IMG/VR virus record: IMGVR_UViG_3300008450_008428
Location: 1-43,605 of that record
Source of the DNA: a virus
Strand: one strand, 5' to 3'
Length of the DNA: 43,605 nt
The notes beneath the pieces are model-generated. The model did not search any database. It saw nothing but the letters and a program-made list of their open reading frames with translations, and was not told the origin of the DNA. Positions 13,252 through 21,535 of this stretch are shown here, piece by piece; positions within the stretch are counted from its first letter, which is position 1; the number at the start of each line of letters is the position of its first letter. Position numbers and translations under genes: made by a program.

Positions 13252-13620
13252 CGGAGTTAAGTACCAGATACGACGTCCTTTGCTACTGTTACAAGGCCCA
13301 CATAATGGTTGTATGTTGTCTATCGTGTTGAATCCTCCACGACACAAAGGAACAATGTGGTCTACGGTCAGCTTTATGTCTGGCTCATTACGGCTACACG
13401 ACGGGCAGGTAAAGTTATAAATACTCTTAAGTATTTCCCACTCACGTAAAGAAAAAGAGCCGCACTTCATTGAAGCGCGCCTCTTATGTTCCGACACAAT
13501 CTTAGACTGGTTGTACCTCTTCCTGTTGCGTAATTTCCATTTATTAAATTGCAAGCGAATCCTTTCTCTGTTTGTTTTTCTATACTCACTCATGTAGCCC
13601 TTAGCTCTTTTTTTGTCCAT
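13222..13620 (-). CDS. HNH endonuclease
   Basis: 132 residues from the ATG at 13620. The C-terminal half is a classic HNH module: C-P-S-C (72-75), D-H (87-88), Asn102 and C-G-P-C-N (107-111), that is, a beta-beta-alpha metal finger with a structural zinc. The N-terminal half is strongly basic and likely holds DNA. Free-standing HNH genes in phages are often homing endonucleases. This one is wedged at the end of the lysis cassette, overlapping the transglycosylase gene by 20 nt, which suits an inserted mobile gene. A packaging-linked role is less likely because the terminase is far away. Confidence 0.87.
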   Translation of the reverse strand: MDKKRAKGYMSEYRKTNRERIRLQFNKWKLRNRKRYNQSKIVSEHKRRASMKCGSFSLREWEILKSIYNFTCPSCSRNEPDIKLTVDHIVPLCRGGFNTIDNIQPLCGPCNSSKGRRIWYLTPLKPHTTDVM

Positions 13621-14044
13621 AAAGGAATGTGTATCCTGACCACATAGCCATTCTGCCCTCACTCCATTTCTCTGCCATAAAACGAAGGGCGAACTCAGGG
13701 TTTGTCGCCTGCTCTTTTGTGACGTTTGGGTGGTCTGGTAAGTGAATCTGAGCAAGGCCGAAGCTCTTCTCTCGTTCCCCTATAACAATTCCTCTCTTTG
13801 GGTCTGCGAACTTGTACTTAATATAACTCTGTATCTTAGGGTCCCACGTGTTTGCTGTTTCATGTGCAACTACCGCAACAAACTTTTCTTCATCTAGGTT
13901 ATATTCACGAGCAATGGACCGTGCGAGCTGCTTTAGCTCCTCGGTCGTATATGTTTTTTCTTCCTGTTCCATAGGTATATGGTTGAAGGTATGTAAGTCT
14001 TGTTGGGGTGTAATAGAACCCGCTAACAAGGCTGATAAAAGCAA
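13601..14044 (-). CDS. Lytic transglycosylase-type lysozyme (SLT-like)
   Basis: 147 residues as called from a TTG at 14044; an internal ATG at 13972 would give 123. The Glu in VVAHET (Glu62 in the longer form) and the S-F-G-L-A-Q-I motif (94-100) match the SLT/goose-lysozyme catalytic layout, which cleaves the glycan strand of peptidoglycan. The sequence before the ATG (WLILPLLLSALLAGS, partly upstream of the TTG) is hydrophobic like a signal sequence, so the true start may be further upstream at an unusual codon. It lies between holin and HNH in the lysis cassette. Confidence 0.72.
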   Translation of the reverse strand: MLLSALLAGSITPQQDLHTFNHIPMEQEEKTYTTEELKQLARSIAREYNLDEEKFVAVVAHETANTWDPKIQSYIKYKFADPKRGIVIGEREKSFGLAQIHLPDHPNVTKEQATNPEFALRFMAEKWSEGRMAMWSGYTFLYGQKKS

Positions 14045-14091
14045 AGGTAAAATAAGCCAAACACGTCCCGTGACAGACGTATTAGAGCACG

Positions 14092-14280
14092 CTACATTCT
14101 CTTTCCGAACGCGTCGATTCCTCCTGCACGGTATCGTCCAATGAACACGAAGATACCCGTGACTACTGCGGCAATTGTGGTAATGGTTGTAACGAGAGGG
14201 TCAACACCTACTTGTACACCGATTATTGTAAGTACCCAAGACAAAATCTGAGCGAAGTTTGCTATATATGTTTGTGACAT
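14092..14280 (-). CDS. Holin, two transmembrane segments
   Basis: 62 residues from the ATG at 14280. Two hydrophobic helices (about 8-22 and 30-48), a short loop, and a basic C-terminus with GGIDAFGKR, typical of class II phage holins. It forms the membrane lesion that times lysis and lets the peptidoglycan enzymes out. A TATAAT (minus strand, 14295-14290) stands 9 nt before the ATG, giving an almost leaderless message of its own. It is followed by the transglycosylase gene. Confidence 0.78.
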   Translation of the reverse strand: MSQTYIANFAQILSWVLTIIGVQVGVDPLVTTITTIAAVVTGIFVFIGRYRAGGIDAFGKRM

Positions 14281-14289
14281 GGCTCTTGT

Positions 14290-14317
14290 ATTATACACTA
14301 CTATTTAATTTTGGCTA
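14290..14317 (-). promoter_or_regulatory. Promoter before the holin
   Basis: Minus strand: TAGCCA (14317-14312), 16-bp spacer, perfect TATAAT (14295-14290), 9 nt to the ATG at 14280. It lies at the end of the M23 gene and would let lysis genes be expressed apart from the virion operon. Confidence 0.6.
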
Positions 14318-15083
14318 GTATTTCTACAAGGATAGAACGCACCGCGTCCCAAAGACTTGGCTGTTGGTGAGGTTCTAGCTTGGCGATTTCTACTGTTGCC
14401 TTCTCTGTCTCCTTTACAAGCACGGCGAGACGCTCTCGCTCTTCGCGTGCCTTTATCTCATCAAGAATAAACTTGTTTTCAAACCAATAAGACATGTCTA
14501 TCGCACCTGTATATCCATTATTTCGGTCCAATGTCCTTCCTTTTGAATCAACAAACTTCATAGCAAAGTGACAGTGGTTACCTGACGAAGCTCCTGTTGA
14601 ATTACCAAGCTGTATGAGGTCACCCATCTTCACCTCAAGACCAGACACATTGCGTTGTGCGTGCCAGAATCTGAACATAACACGAATCCTGTTGCCGTTA
14701 GCCTTGTACATTGCCTTGGCTTCTGGTCCTGCCTGTGGTGGTAAGTACCCTATATCTATAGGTCTGCTAGACATCACATTAAAGCCGATACCACCATCAG
14801 CGTCTATCTCGCCTGTGCCTATCCATTTAACTTCAGGGTCTTCTGCATCTACAGGAAAGAATATCTTTTCTTTGTAGTAGATTACCCAGTCCTCTCCATT
14901 GTGACCTTTCATACCAAGTGCGCCACTATAAAAGTCTATGTATCCAGAAGGACACACATTTCCTCTCTTGTCTACAATCTTGAATGGACGCTGAATGACA
15001 CCGCCAGGGGCATATGCACAAGCCTTAGCCTCACCAAAAGGCTGGCTACGACTATTTGTTTGCATTGGTCTGTATATTTTCAT
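14301..15083 (-). CDS. M23-family metallopeptidase, probable endolysin or virion hydrolase
   Basis: 260 residues. The M23 (LytM-type) zinc signature is visible: H-x3-D (His61, Asp65, in GHNGEDW), a middle His141 and the H-x-H pair (His170, His172, in GNHCHF), preceded by the typical MGDLIQLGNSTG stretch. It would cut peptide cross-links in peptidoglycan. The C-terminal 60 residues form a charged helix and a hydrophobic end (SLWDAVRSILVEILAKI). No signal peptide is seen, so release by the holin is expected. It lies directly between the lysis genes and the large virion protein. Confidence 0.87.
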   Translation of the reverse strand: MKIYRPMQTNSRSQPFGEAKACAYAPGGVIQRPFKIVDKRGNVCPSGYIDFYSGALGMKGHNGEDWVIYYKEKIFFPVDAEDPEVKWIGTGEIDADGGIGFNVMSSRPIDIGYLPPQAGPEAKAMYKANGNRIRVMFRFWHAQRNVSGLEVKMGDLIQLGNSTGASSGNHCHFAMKFVDSKGRTLDRNNGYTGAIDMSYWFENKFILDEIKAREERERLAVLVKETEKATVEIAKLEPHQQPSLWDAVRSILVEILAKIK

Positions 15084-15085
15084 GG

Positions 15086-18000
15086 CTAGATATTAGCTTC
15101 AATAAGTTCTTTGATAATCTTGTCCTGCTCATCACGAGACGCTGACTTGAACTTTGGGTCTTCACTCATTGTCGCATATGCTTTAGTTATTGTCTTCCTT
15201 GAAACACCTTCAGGAAGGTCCAGACTACGAATAATAATCTGTGGAACCAGCTCGTTGTTTGCCTCTCTGCGTAGTTCAGCAACTGTGTTCTTTATTAGGT
15301 TTGCTTTCTCTTCGTCGTCTGAACGTCTGTACTTGCCTGAACTCATGAGCTTGGTGAGAGCCTCTTCAGTCATTGGCCCTACTACCTGCATATAAAGGTC
15401 ATACTCCTTGTTGTTCATTTCAAAGTTCTTCACCGATTGCTCGGGCATACCAATGAACTGACCTACACGACGCGCCTCGTTAAGGACTGGGTTGTCAGCG
15501 TCTTTAGTCGCAGAGAATGGGTCGATGTATCCCAAAGGTCCTGCTGTTGTTGCTTTTACTGGGTTTCCAAAGACATCACGTCGTACTGGTTGTGTTCTTG
15601 AGGCACCTGGAATGCGGGTCGCAAGTTGCCCGAGCAAATCACCTTTTTCAGGATTTCTAAGATTAGGGTCAAGAAGACCTGTCGCACGAGCAATCGCGTT
15701 AGGTACTGTTGATTTAACAACACTGTCTATTAGCGTTTGAGCTTCTCTTTCTGGGTCGGTGAGTGCCTCAACAGCACCTGACAGACCTTTCAAGAAAGTC
15801 TGTTCTGTAAGACTCTTAACTGCAGCACCAGCTGATGACGACAAAAGCTCAAGACCGCCTTTCTCTTTTGAGAGTTCAGCAAATTCTGCACCAAGTCCAA
15901 GAAGGTTGCCAAGAGGAGAGAAACCACTTAACTGCATCCATGTGTCTCCGACCTTAACAGCAAGCGCACGTTTACCTTCTGCATAAAATTGAGCACGCTC
16001 ATTGATGTTTGTTGGTGTATTGCCTGTCATTACGCCTTGCTCTGCGAGATATGCACCCACAGCGATTACAGTAGTACCCGTGATGGCACGCCCAATTTTC
16101 TTAGACATCCGTGCCTGCAGGTGTTGTGTGTACGCAGAAGGTTTGCCAGTTTTGGCTGCTTCAGCCATACGACCAAGGTCATACAGTGCCCCAACAAATC
16201 CTACAGGAGAGTAGTCTATAAGGCGTGCCGCAACGTTTGTTGGTGTGTTCCTAAATGGGAACACCCACTGCATAATTGCTTTAAATGTTTCAGCAGTTGC
16301 TGTTGTCTCCACCTCTTCGAGTCCTTTAGAGACACGCATTTCATTTGTTTTCCTAACAATAGCAGATGCCCCGCCGCGCTCCATTGCGGCGATGGATTTT
16401 GCAATAACGTTTTCTGAAGTGAATGTCACATATTCAGCTGCATCAATTGCGTTTGTCTGCATAACAACAGTAGGAGATGCAAGCAATTCTCCCACACGCG
16501 CCTTGAATGCTTTGCCAGTAAGTTTCTCGTTTTTTGCTATTACTCGTGCCTGTTGCTCGAGTGAATAGGCAATTGCAGTTTGTTTGAATACAACATCAGG
16601 CGTGCCCAAAGAACGAAACACAATCGTTGTATACCCATTTAGGATTTTTCCCATTCTTGAGTCTCCAAAGTTAATTTGCTTTAGGTCATACTTCTTAAGA
16701 ACATCGCTCTCGTAAAATCCTGTGCGGATGTAATCTTTTACTTCTTTTCCTTTAATGGCTTTTGCAAATGCCATTGCTTTTTTTGCAGGACCTGCAGCAT
16801 CGTAAGTAATGGTTCTTTTGCTTGTAACAAGAGAAGCTAACATATCAGCAGGAACAGCGGCTACATCACTTACAGATTCGAGCACGTGCATAAGAAGAGA
16901 ACCACCGATGTTTTTTAGATGTGTTGGTATACCTGAAAGAAGTCCTGCCTTCCAGAGCGTTGAGATTTGTTCTCCAAGAGTTGACTTACCAAGACTTGCA
17001 ATTAGCTCAGCAAGGTCGACAACAGCACGCTTGTCCACCATTTCAATAATGGTCTGTGCCATGTCTGAGGTAAGCACCTTACCCTGTTTCTCAAGAATAC
17101 GTGTAGCCTTAAGAACCCAGAAGGCTGGGTCGTCAATGTTTTTTGCAAGCATCTTGTTAGCATTCAAAGAGCGTCCTGCTTCTGTTGAAGACTTAAACAA
17201 TCTATTTGCTGCAACAGAAAAACGTTCTGTTGCTTCATCTATTTCTCGTGTAAGACGTGCGACGTCTTCAGTCCTTCCCTCTAAGTTAGCCTTCTTAAGG
17301 TCACGCGCTAAATCTACAATAGTGTTATTTTCTTTTTGTACGACACGACCGACAGCTGCGACTTCAGAGTCCTTAAGGATAGAACCATTGTTGTGGAGAG
17401 TTTTTGCCAATGTCTTTGGGTCGCTACCAATCTCACGAGCAAGCATTTCAAGGTCTTTAAATGTACGCACTGTCTTTGTTTCAAGACCGAGAGCGTCAAT
17501 TATTTTCGCAAAGTTCTGTTCTTGAACGGCATCAAACTGGAAGCGGGTAGTAGACATTTGACGTGGAGACATTCCTCCTGTTCCCTTCTTTGCGTACTCT
17601 AGATTCTTTTCTAGAATTTGAGATTCACGTGACATTGCAGACGCGAGGTCAGCACCTTGGTTAAAGCCAAGCGTCCGAGTTACAGGTGTGCTTTGGTGTG
17701 AGGCATTGATACGTTCATACAATTTATCAATCTCAACTTGAGCAACCTTTGGGTCAGTGATAGTCGAGTTGACACGCATTGTTTCTTGAATGTCTTTTAC
17801 TTGTGCAGGAGAAAGCTTTGCGCCAGCAGCAGTCGCGTCATTTATTATTGTTTCGGCAGCAGCTTCTGGTGTTTTGTTTTTAAAAATCTTGCTCCAGATT
17901 ACGTTGTCTGTGAGGTCTTTTGGTTGGTACGTAAATGAAAGCGATGGCTTTACTGACGCAGCCTGTGCTGTCTGCTTTGTTCCTTTTTGCAAGTCGATAG

Positions 18001-18622
18001 CAGACTCAAGACCTTTCTCAATCTTTTTAGTGTTTGTTGTCTTTGCAAAAATAGCTCCATAATCCATTGCGATATCATCAGCAAAGCCAGCAGCCTTCAT
18101 AAGACCTGCTGCTTCTTCAAGAGTTTTAGCTGCTTTAAGTGACTTGGCGAGACTCTTCACCCCTCCTCCACCAAGAAGGTCAGCAGCAACCATACCAACA
18201 GAAACGAAACCGCCAGTCTTATTACTCCACTCTTCTCCAATAAATGCGACGTCTTCACCTTTCATTGAGATGTCTCCTTCGCCAAACAAAGTACGCGAAA
18301 GAGTCCCCAGCTTTGTTCCAGCAGCTGGTTGTATAAAAGGAGTAGTCGTATCACCAGAAGTAATAGCCTGTCCTGCTGCAAGCCATGAACGGGCGGTACC
18401 TTGCAGTATTGCACCTGCAAGTTCTTTAGTTCCTGTCCCTTTTGGGTTTGCTGTGGGTGTAGTGGAAGTTGGTGTACTGACACCAACAGAAGGCATTGTC
18501 TGACCAAGATTTGGGATACCTGCAGTTCCCTCTTCAATACTCTTTTTAAAGATATCTTGCTGCTCCTTGGCTTTCAGTGCCTTCCTTATTTCTTCCCACC
18601 TACTTGAGATGTCTTCTGCCAT
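15086..18622 (-). CDS. Very large internal/ejection-type virion protein (LPD38-like)
   Basis: 1178 residues, the largest protein in the genome. The N-terminus is Pro/Thr/Gly-rich, then long helical stretches with Ala-rich segments and a possible hydrophobic segment (TVIAVGAYLAEQGVMTG). The middle and C-terminal parts resemble large polyvalent protein-associated domains of podovirus internal proteins (LPD38 type; inference from the FPFRNTPTNVAAR and PLGNLLGLG stretches). Such proteins are packed in the capsid and enter the cell with the DNA. Position next to the nozzle-side genes fits. No lytic enzyme motif was found in it. Confidence 0.62.
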   Translation of the reverse strand: MAEDISSRWEEIRKALKAKEQQDIFKKSIEEGTAGIPNLGQTMPSVGVSTPTSTTPTANPKGTGTKELAGAILQGTARSWLAAGQAITSGDTTTPFIQPAAGTKLGTLSRTLFGEGDISMKGEDVAFIGEEWSNKTGGFVSVGMVAADLLGGGGVKSLAKSLKAAKTLEEAAGLMKAAGFADDIAMDYGAIFAKTTNTKKIEKGLESAIDLQKGTKQTAQAASVKPSLSFTYQPKDLTDNVIWSKIFKNKTPEAAAETIINDATAAGAKLSPAQVKDIQETMRVNSTITDPKVAQVEIDKLYERINASHQSTPVTRTLGFNQGADLASAMSRESQILEKNLEYAKKGTGGMSPRQMSTTRFQFDAVQEQNFAKIIDALGLETKTVRTFKDLEMLAREIGSDPKTLAKTLHNNGSILKDSEVAAVGRVVQKENNTIVDLARDLKKANLEGRTEDVARLTREIDEATERFSVAANRLFKSSTEAGRSLNANKMLAKNIDDPAFWVLKATRILEKQGKVLTSDMAQTIIEMVDKRAVVDLAELIASLGKSTLGEQISTLWKAGLLSGIPTHLKNIGGSLLMHVLESVSDVAAVPADMLASLVTSKRTITYDAAGPAKKAMAFAKAIKGKEVKDYIRTGFYESDVLKKYDLKQINFGDSRMGKILNGYTTIVFRSLGTPDVVFKQTAIAYSLEQQARVIAKNEKLTGKAFKARVGELLASPTVVMQTNAIDAAEYVTFTSENVIAKSIAAMERGGASAIVRKTNEMRVSKGLEEVETTATAETFKAIMQWVFPFRNTPTNVAARLIDYSPVGFVGALYDLGRMAEAAKTGKPSAYTQHLQARMSKKIGRAITGTTVIAVGAYLAEQGVMTGNTPTNINERAQFYAEGKRALAVKVGDTWMQLSGFSPLGNLLGLGAEFAELSKEKGGLELLSSSAGAAVKSLTEQTFLKGLSGAVEALTDPEREAQTLIDSVVKSTVPNAIARATGLLDPNLRNPEKGDLLGQLATRIPGASRTQPVRRDVFGNPVKATTAGPLGYIDPFSATKDADNPVLNEARRVGQFIGMPEQSVKNFEMNNKEYDLYMQVVGPMTEEALTKLMSSGKYRRSDDEEKANLIKNTVAELRREANNELVPQIIIRSLDLPEGVSRKTITKAYATMSEDPKFKSASRDEQDKIIKELIEANI

Positions 18623-18628
18623 ATCATT

Positions 18629-20269
18629 TTATTTTTGCTCCCATGGCCATTTCCAACCCGTATCTTCTTCTTCGGGTGGAAGAGTCATGCCTGTTCCTCC
18701 GATACTAAGATACGCTTCAGCATGCGATGTTATGAGTTCTGCATTTGCTGAATCGGAAAGGTCGATACCATGCAACTTTCCTCCTGGCTTAGAGTCCTCT
18801 ATCACTTCTGCGACGTAATCCGTAATCTGTTCTTTGCTCATAGATGCTAGGAGCTGTGTTCTAATTTCTGGTGAAAACCTTTGTAGCAGAATGTTGTTGT
18901 TTTTTTCACTTCCACCAGAATCGCTCTTACCAAACTTTCCTAACCCCTGAAGCTGAACTTCGTTAGTAAGCTTGTTCACTTTCACAAGTGTAACATTTCC
19001 AGCGTCGTCTGTTTGTGTAGACATGTAGTAGTCGCCTGAGCTACCCATACCCTTGTATGTGGTACCGTCTGGCATTTGAATGTCCATTCCAGCAGGCACT
19101 GACTTGAGAAGGTCAACCATCTTAGACTGTGCATCGGCCATATCACCAAGCGTCTGTGCTCGGAAGAGTCCTGCCTTTGCGTTGTAGATGTTTGCTGCAG
19201 CCTGTGGCGCAACGCCAAGTGTCTTACCAAGGACAATGAAGTCATTTGCACTTGGTTCCATTCCTGACAATGCCCACTGACTCATTACAGTGTCAGCAGC
19301 CTTTACAGTGTTCTCGGCAAGCTGTGCCTGCTTAATCTTCTTGTCTAATGCCCACTTCTCGTTATCCATTGTCTGCTGGTACAACTCTTTCACGGCCTTG
19401 ACCTTTGCATCTTGTGCAGACTTAAAGTCGTCCATTGCCTCTCGTGCAAGTTTGTACTTCTTATCAGCCATCAAACTTTCAACTTCAAGAATCTTTGTTT
19501 GTTCCTGTACGTCAAGTTCTGCAAGGCGAGCAATACCAGAACGCTCTTCGCTAGTGAGAAGTGACTCTTGTATTTCAGGTGCGTACTGTGCCCTGTTTGA
19601 GCGATAACCCATAACAGTAAGACCTGCGAGAGACTCCGCATTTATCTGCTTCATTTGTTCTTTGCGTACTGCAAATTGCTCTTGGATATTAGCAATCATA
19701 GGACCGGCAAGTCCGGTGACACTTGCTGTCGCTGCGGTAAGTTGAGACTGCAGCTTCTTATAGCCTGCCTCGTCCCACAAGTCGTCTAGCGATGTCTGAG
19801 AGGTGAGAAGGTCAGTTCCAGTCTTCTCTTTACCAGTAGCTGTACCACCAAGAACCGACGTTGAGAAATCGGTTATTCCTTGATTCTTTTTTGCAGCCGC
19901 AGCCTCTTCTTTTTTTGCTGCCTCCTCAGCCATTCGCATGAGCTTAAGTTGCTCTGCTGCTTGAGAGAGCTGCCCATACATAGTGTCTAGTCGCTGCTGC
20001 GTGTCAGTCTTAAACGTCTCTCCTTGGTCACTTGTAACAACACTCACAGGCTTAGAGCCTGCTGGTTTTGCAGGTGTAGAGCTTGAGCTGATTGTCCCCT
20101 GAAGAGAACCTGTCTGAGCAACGGTGTTTGGTTGAACTGTTGTGTTTGGTTGTCCTGCAGGACGTACAGTGTCTAGCTTAGCACCTGCTTTCCCTCCAGC
20201 AGCAATAGCCGCATTAGCGGCCTTGCTTCCTTCCTTATAGTTCTTACCTCCAATAGAGATGGTCGCCAT
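18629..20269 (-). CDS. Probable internal virion protein
   Basis: 546 residues from the ATG at 20269 (an upstream in-frame start would overlap the previous gene). The first 120 residues are low-complexity (Gly/Ala/Pro/Thr/Gln with VQPNT repeats), then a long Ala/Lys/Glu/Gln helical region typical of coiled coils, then a smaller domain, ending in a Trp-rich tail (WKWPWEQK). Located between the large internal protein and the pseudopilin-like fibre. Likely a core or ejection protein, but no family is recognised. Confidence 0.55.
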   Translation of the reverse strand: MATISIGGKNYKEGSKAANAAIAAGGKAGAKLDTVRPAGQPNTTVQPNTVAQTGSLQGTISSSSTPAKPAGSKPVSVVTSDQGETFKTDTQQRLDTMYGQLSQAAEQLKLMRMAEEAAKKEEAAAAKKNQGITDFSTSVLGGTATGKEKTGTDLLTSQTSLDDLWDEAGYKKLQSQLTAATASVTGLAGPMIANIQEQFAVRKEQMKQINAESLAGLTVMGYRSNRAQYAPEIQESLLTSEERSGIARLAELDVQEQTKILEVESLMADKKYKLAREAMDDFKSAQDAKVKAVKELYQQTMDNEKWALDKKIKQAQLAENTVKAADTVMSQWALSGMEPSANDFIVLGKTLGVAPQAAANIYNAKAGLFRAQTLGDMADAQSKMVDLLKSVPAGMDIQMPDGTTYKGMGSSGDYYMSTQTDDAGNVTLVKVNKLTNEVQLQGLGKFGKSDSGGSEKNNNILLQRFSPEIRTQLLASMSKEQITDYVAEVIEDSKPGGKLHGIDLSDSANAELITSHAEAYLSIGGTGMTLPPEEEDTGWKWPWEQK

Positions 20270-20270
20270 G

Positions 20271-21533
20271 TTATTGAGGTATTTTAATTGCAGTAATTGA
20301 GTTGTATACCGCACCACCTCCAGCGTTTTGTGATGCTACGTTTAGACCTATATGCAGGTCAATAGTTGTTGTCGCTGTGTGCACAAACTGTACTGAGCCG
20401 TTTGCTGCTGCGATATTTGTATATGATGCAAGTGTTGTTGTCGCAGCGTCTGTGCTCTGCCTGAATGTAAACGATGGGTCTGGGTTTCCAGAGCCGGTGT
20501 CTCCAAAGATAGAGTAATTAACGACCAGCTTGTTTCCAGCAACCATTGGCACAATAAGATACGGACTCGTGTTTGTAGTCGAAGTGGCGCTATAAAATGC
20601 AGTTGTAGACGACGCAAAGTTTGACACTGCAAAAGATGCAGGAGTCATAAAGAGTTTCGCTCCTGTTCCTCCTGTTGTAGCGCTTGAATTAATTTCGGCT
20701 ACTGTAGCCTCTTCCACTATACCCTTAGTCGTAGTGTCTGCGTTAGAAGCACCAGAAATAGCTACACCGTCCACATATGCTTTGTTACAAAGGTCTGTTG
20801 AAGCCGAACAGTTTTGTGACCACACGGCGCCTCCTGCTGCTGCGAAGGTAGTTGTTCCGTTAAACGTTTGTGCTCCTGTCCATGTGTTACCGTTAAACAG
20901 GTCACCAAAGTTTCGGTTTATCCACGCGGCGTGAGCAAAGGCATTTGAGGTTGTGCCGACATTCCAATCTGCATCATACACAGGTGCGCTTGTTGAGGCA
21001 TAGGTATATACACCCGTGATACTCTCTGTGCCTCCTTTACGTGCAAGCTGGTTATAGAGTTGGGGTGAGTTTGAGACAATAAGGATAGAAGCACCTGTGT
21101 GAGCCTTACGAAGTGACGTGTCCTGAGTGTAAGGAGAGACGAATCGCAAACCGCGCGTTACTCCTGTAAGTGTAGCACGTGATGAGTCAGACGCCTGTGT
21201 AATTCCAGTGAAAGAGATGAATTCTTGTCGTGACGTGCCTGGCTCAAGTGTGGCGTAACCAATATCACCAAAGTCAGTCATCGTAAGCTCAGTACCATTT
21301 GGGTCTGTGAAGCTCACAAGCGCAATGGAAGTGTCTGTTGCTGTGACTCCTGAGCCGGATAGGTAGTATGCCTGACCTCCTACGAAGTTAATGCTGGTTC
21401 CTACAGCCATAGAAGTCTTATCCTCTATGTAGTTTTTGGCGTAGTCCAATCCGAAAAAGCCACCGATGCTAGCTATAGCGACGATTCCTAGTGTAATAAG
21501 TGTTGGGATGAGTGCAAAACCTTTTTGTTTCAT
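20271..21533 (-). CDS. Fibre-like protein with type IV pseudopilin-like N-terminus
   Basis: 420 residues. The N-terminus KQKGFALIPTLITLG looks like a class III (type IV pilin) signal: short basic leader, a Gly before Phe at the cleavage point, then a hydrophobic helix; the usual Glu at +5 is Pro. The rest is Ser/Thr/Gly-rich beta structure (WTGAQTFNGTTTF; CNKAYVDG), as in phage fibres. It lies between virion genes. If a host prepilin peptidase processes it, the protein would be membrane- or surface-placed, which is odd for a tail protein. The N-terminus might instead be a plain membrane anchor. Confidence 0.62.
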   Translation of the reverse strand: MKQKGFALIPTLITLGIVAIASIGGFFGLDYAKNYIEDKTSMAVGTSINFVGGQAYYLSGSGVTATDTSIALVSFTDPNGTELTMTDFGDIGYATLEPGTSRQEFISFTGITQASDSSRATLTGVTRGLRFVSPYTQDTSLRKAHTGASILIVSNSPQLYNQLARKGGTESITGVYTYASTSAPVYDADWNVGTTSNAFAHAAWINRNFGDLFNGNTWTGAQTFNGTTTFAAAGGAVWSQNCSASTDLCNKAYVDGVAISGASNADTTTKGIVEEATVAEINSSATTGGTGAKLFMTPASFAVSNFASSTTAFYSATSTTNTSPYLIVPMVAGNKLVVNYSIFGDTGSGNPDPSFTFRQSTDAATTTLASYTNIAAANGSVQFVHTATTTIDLHIGLNVASQNAGGGAVYNSITAIKIPQ

Positions 21534-21535
21534 AT

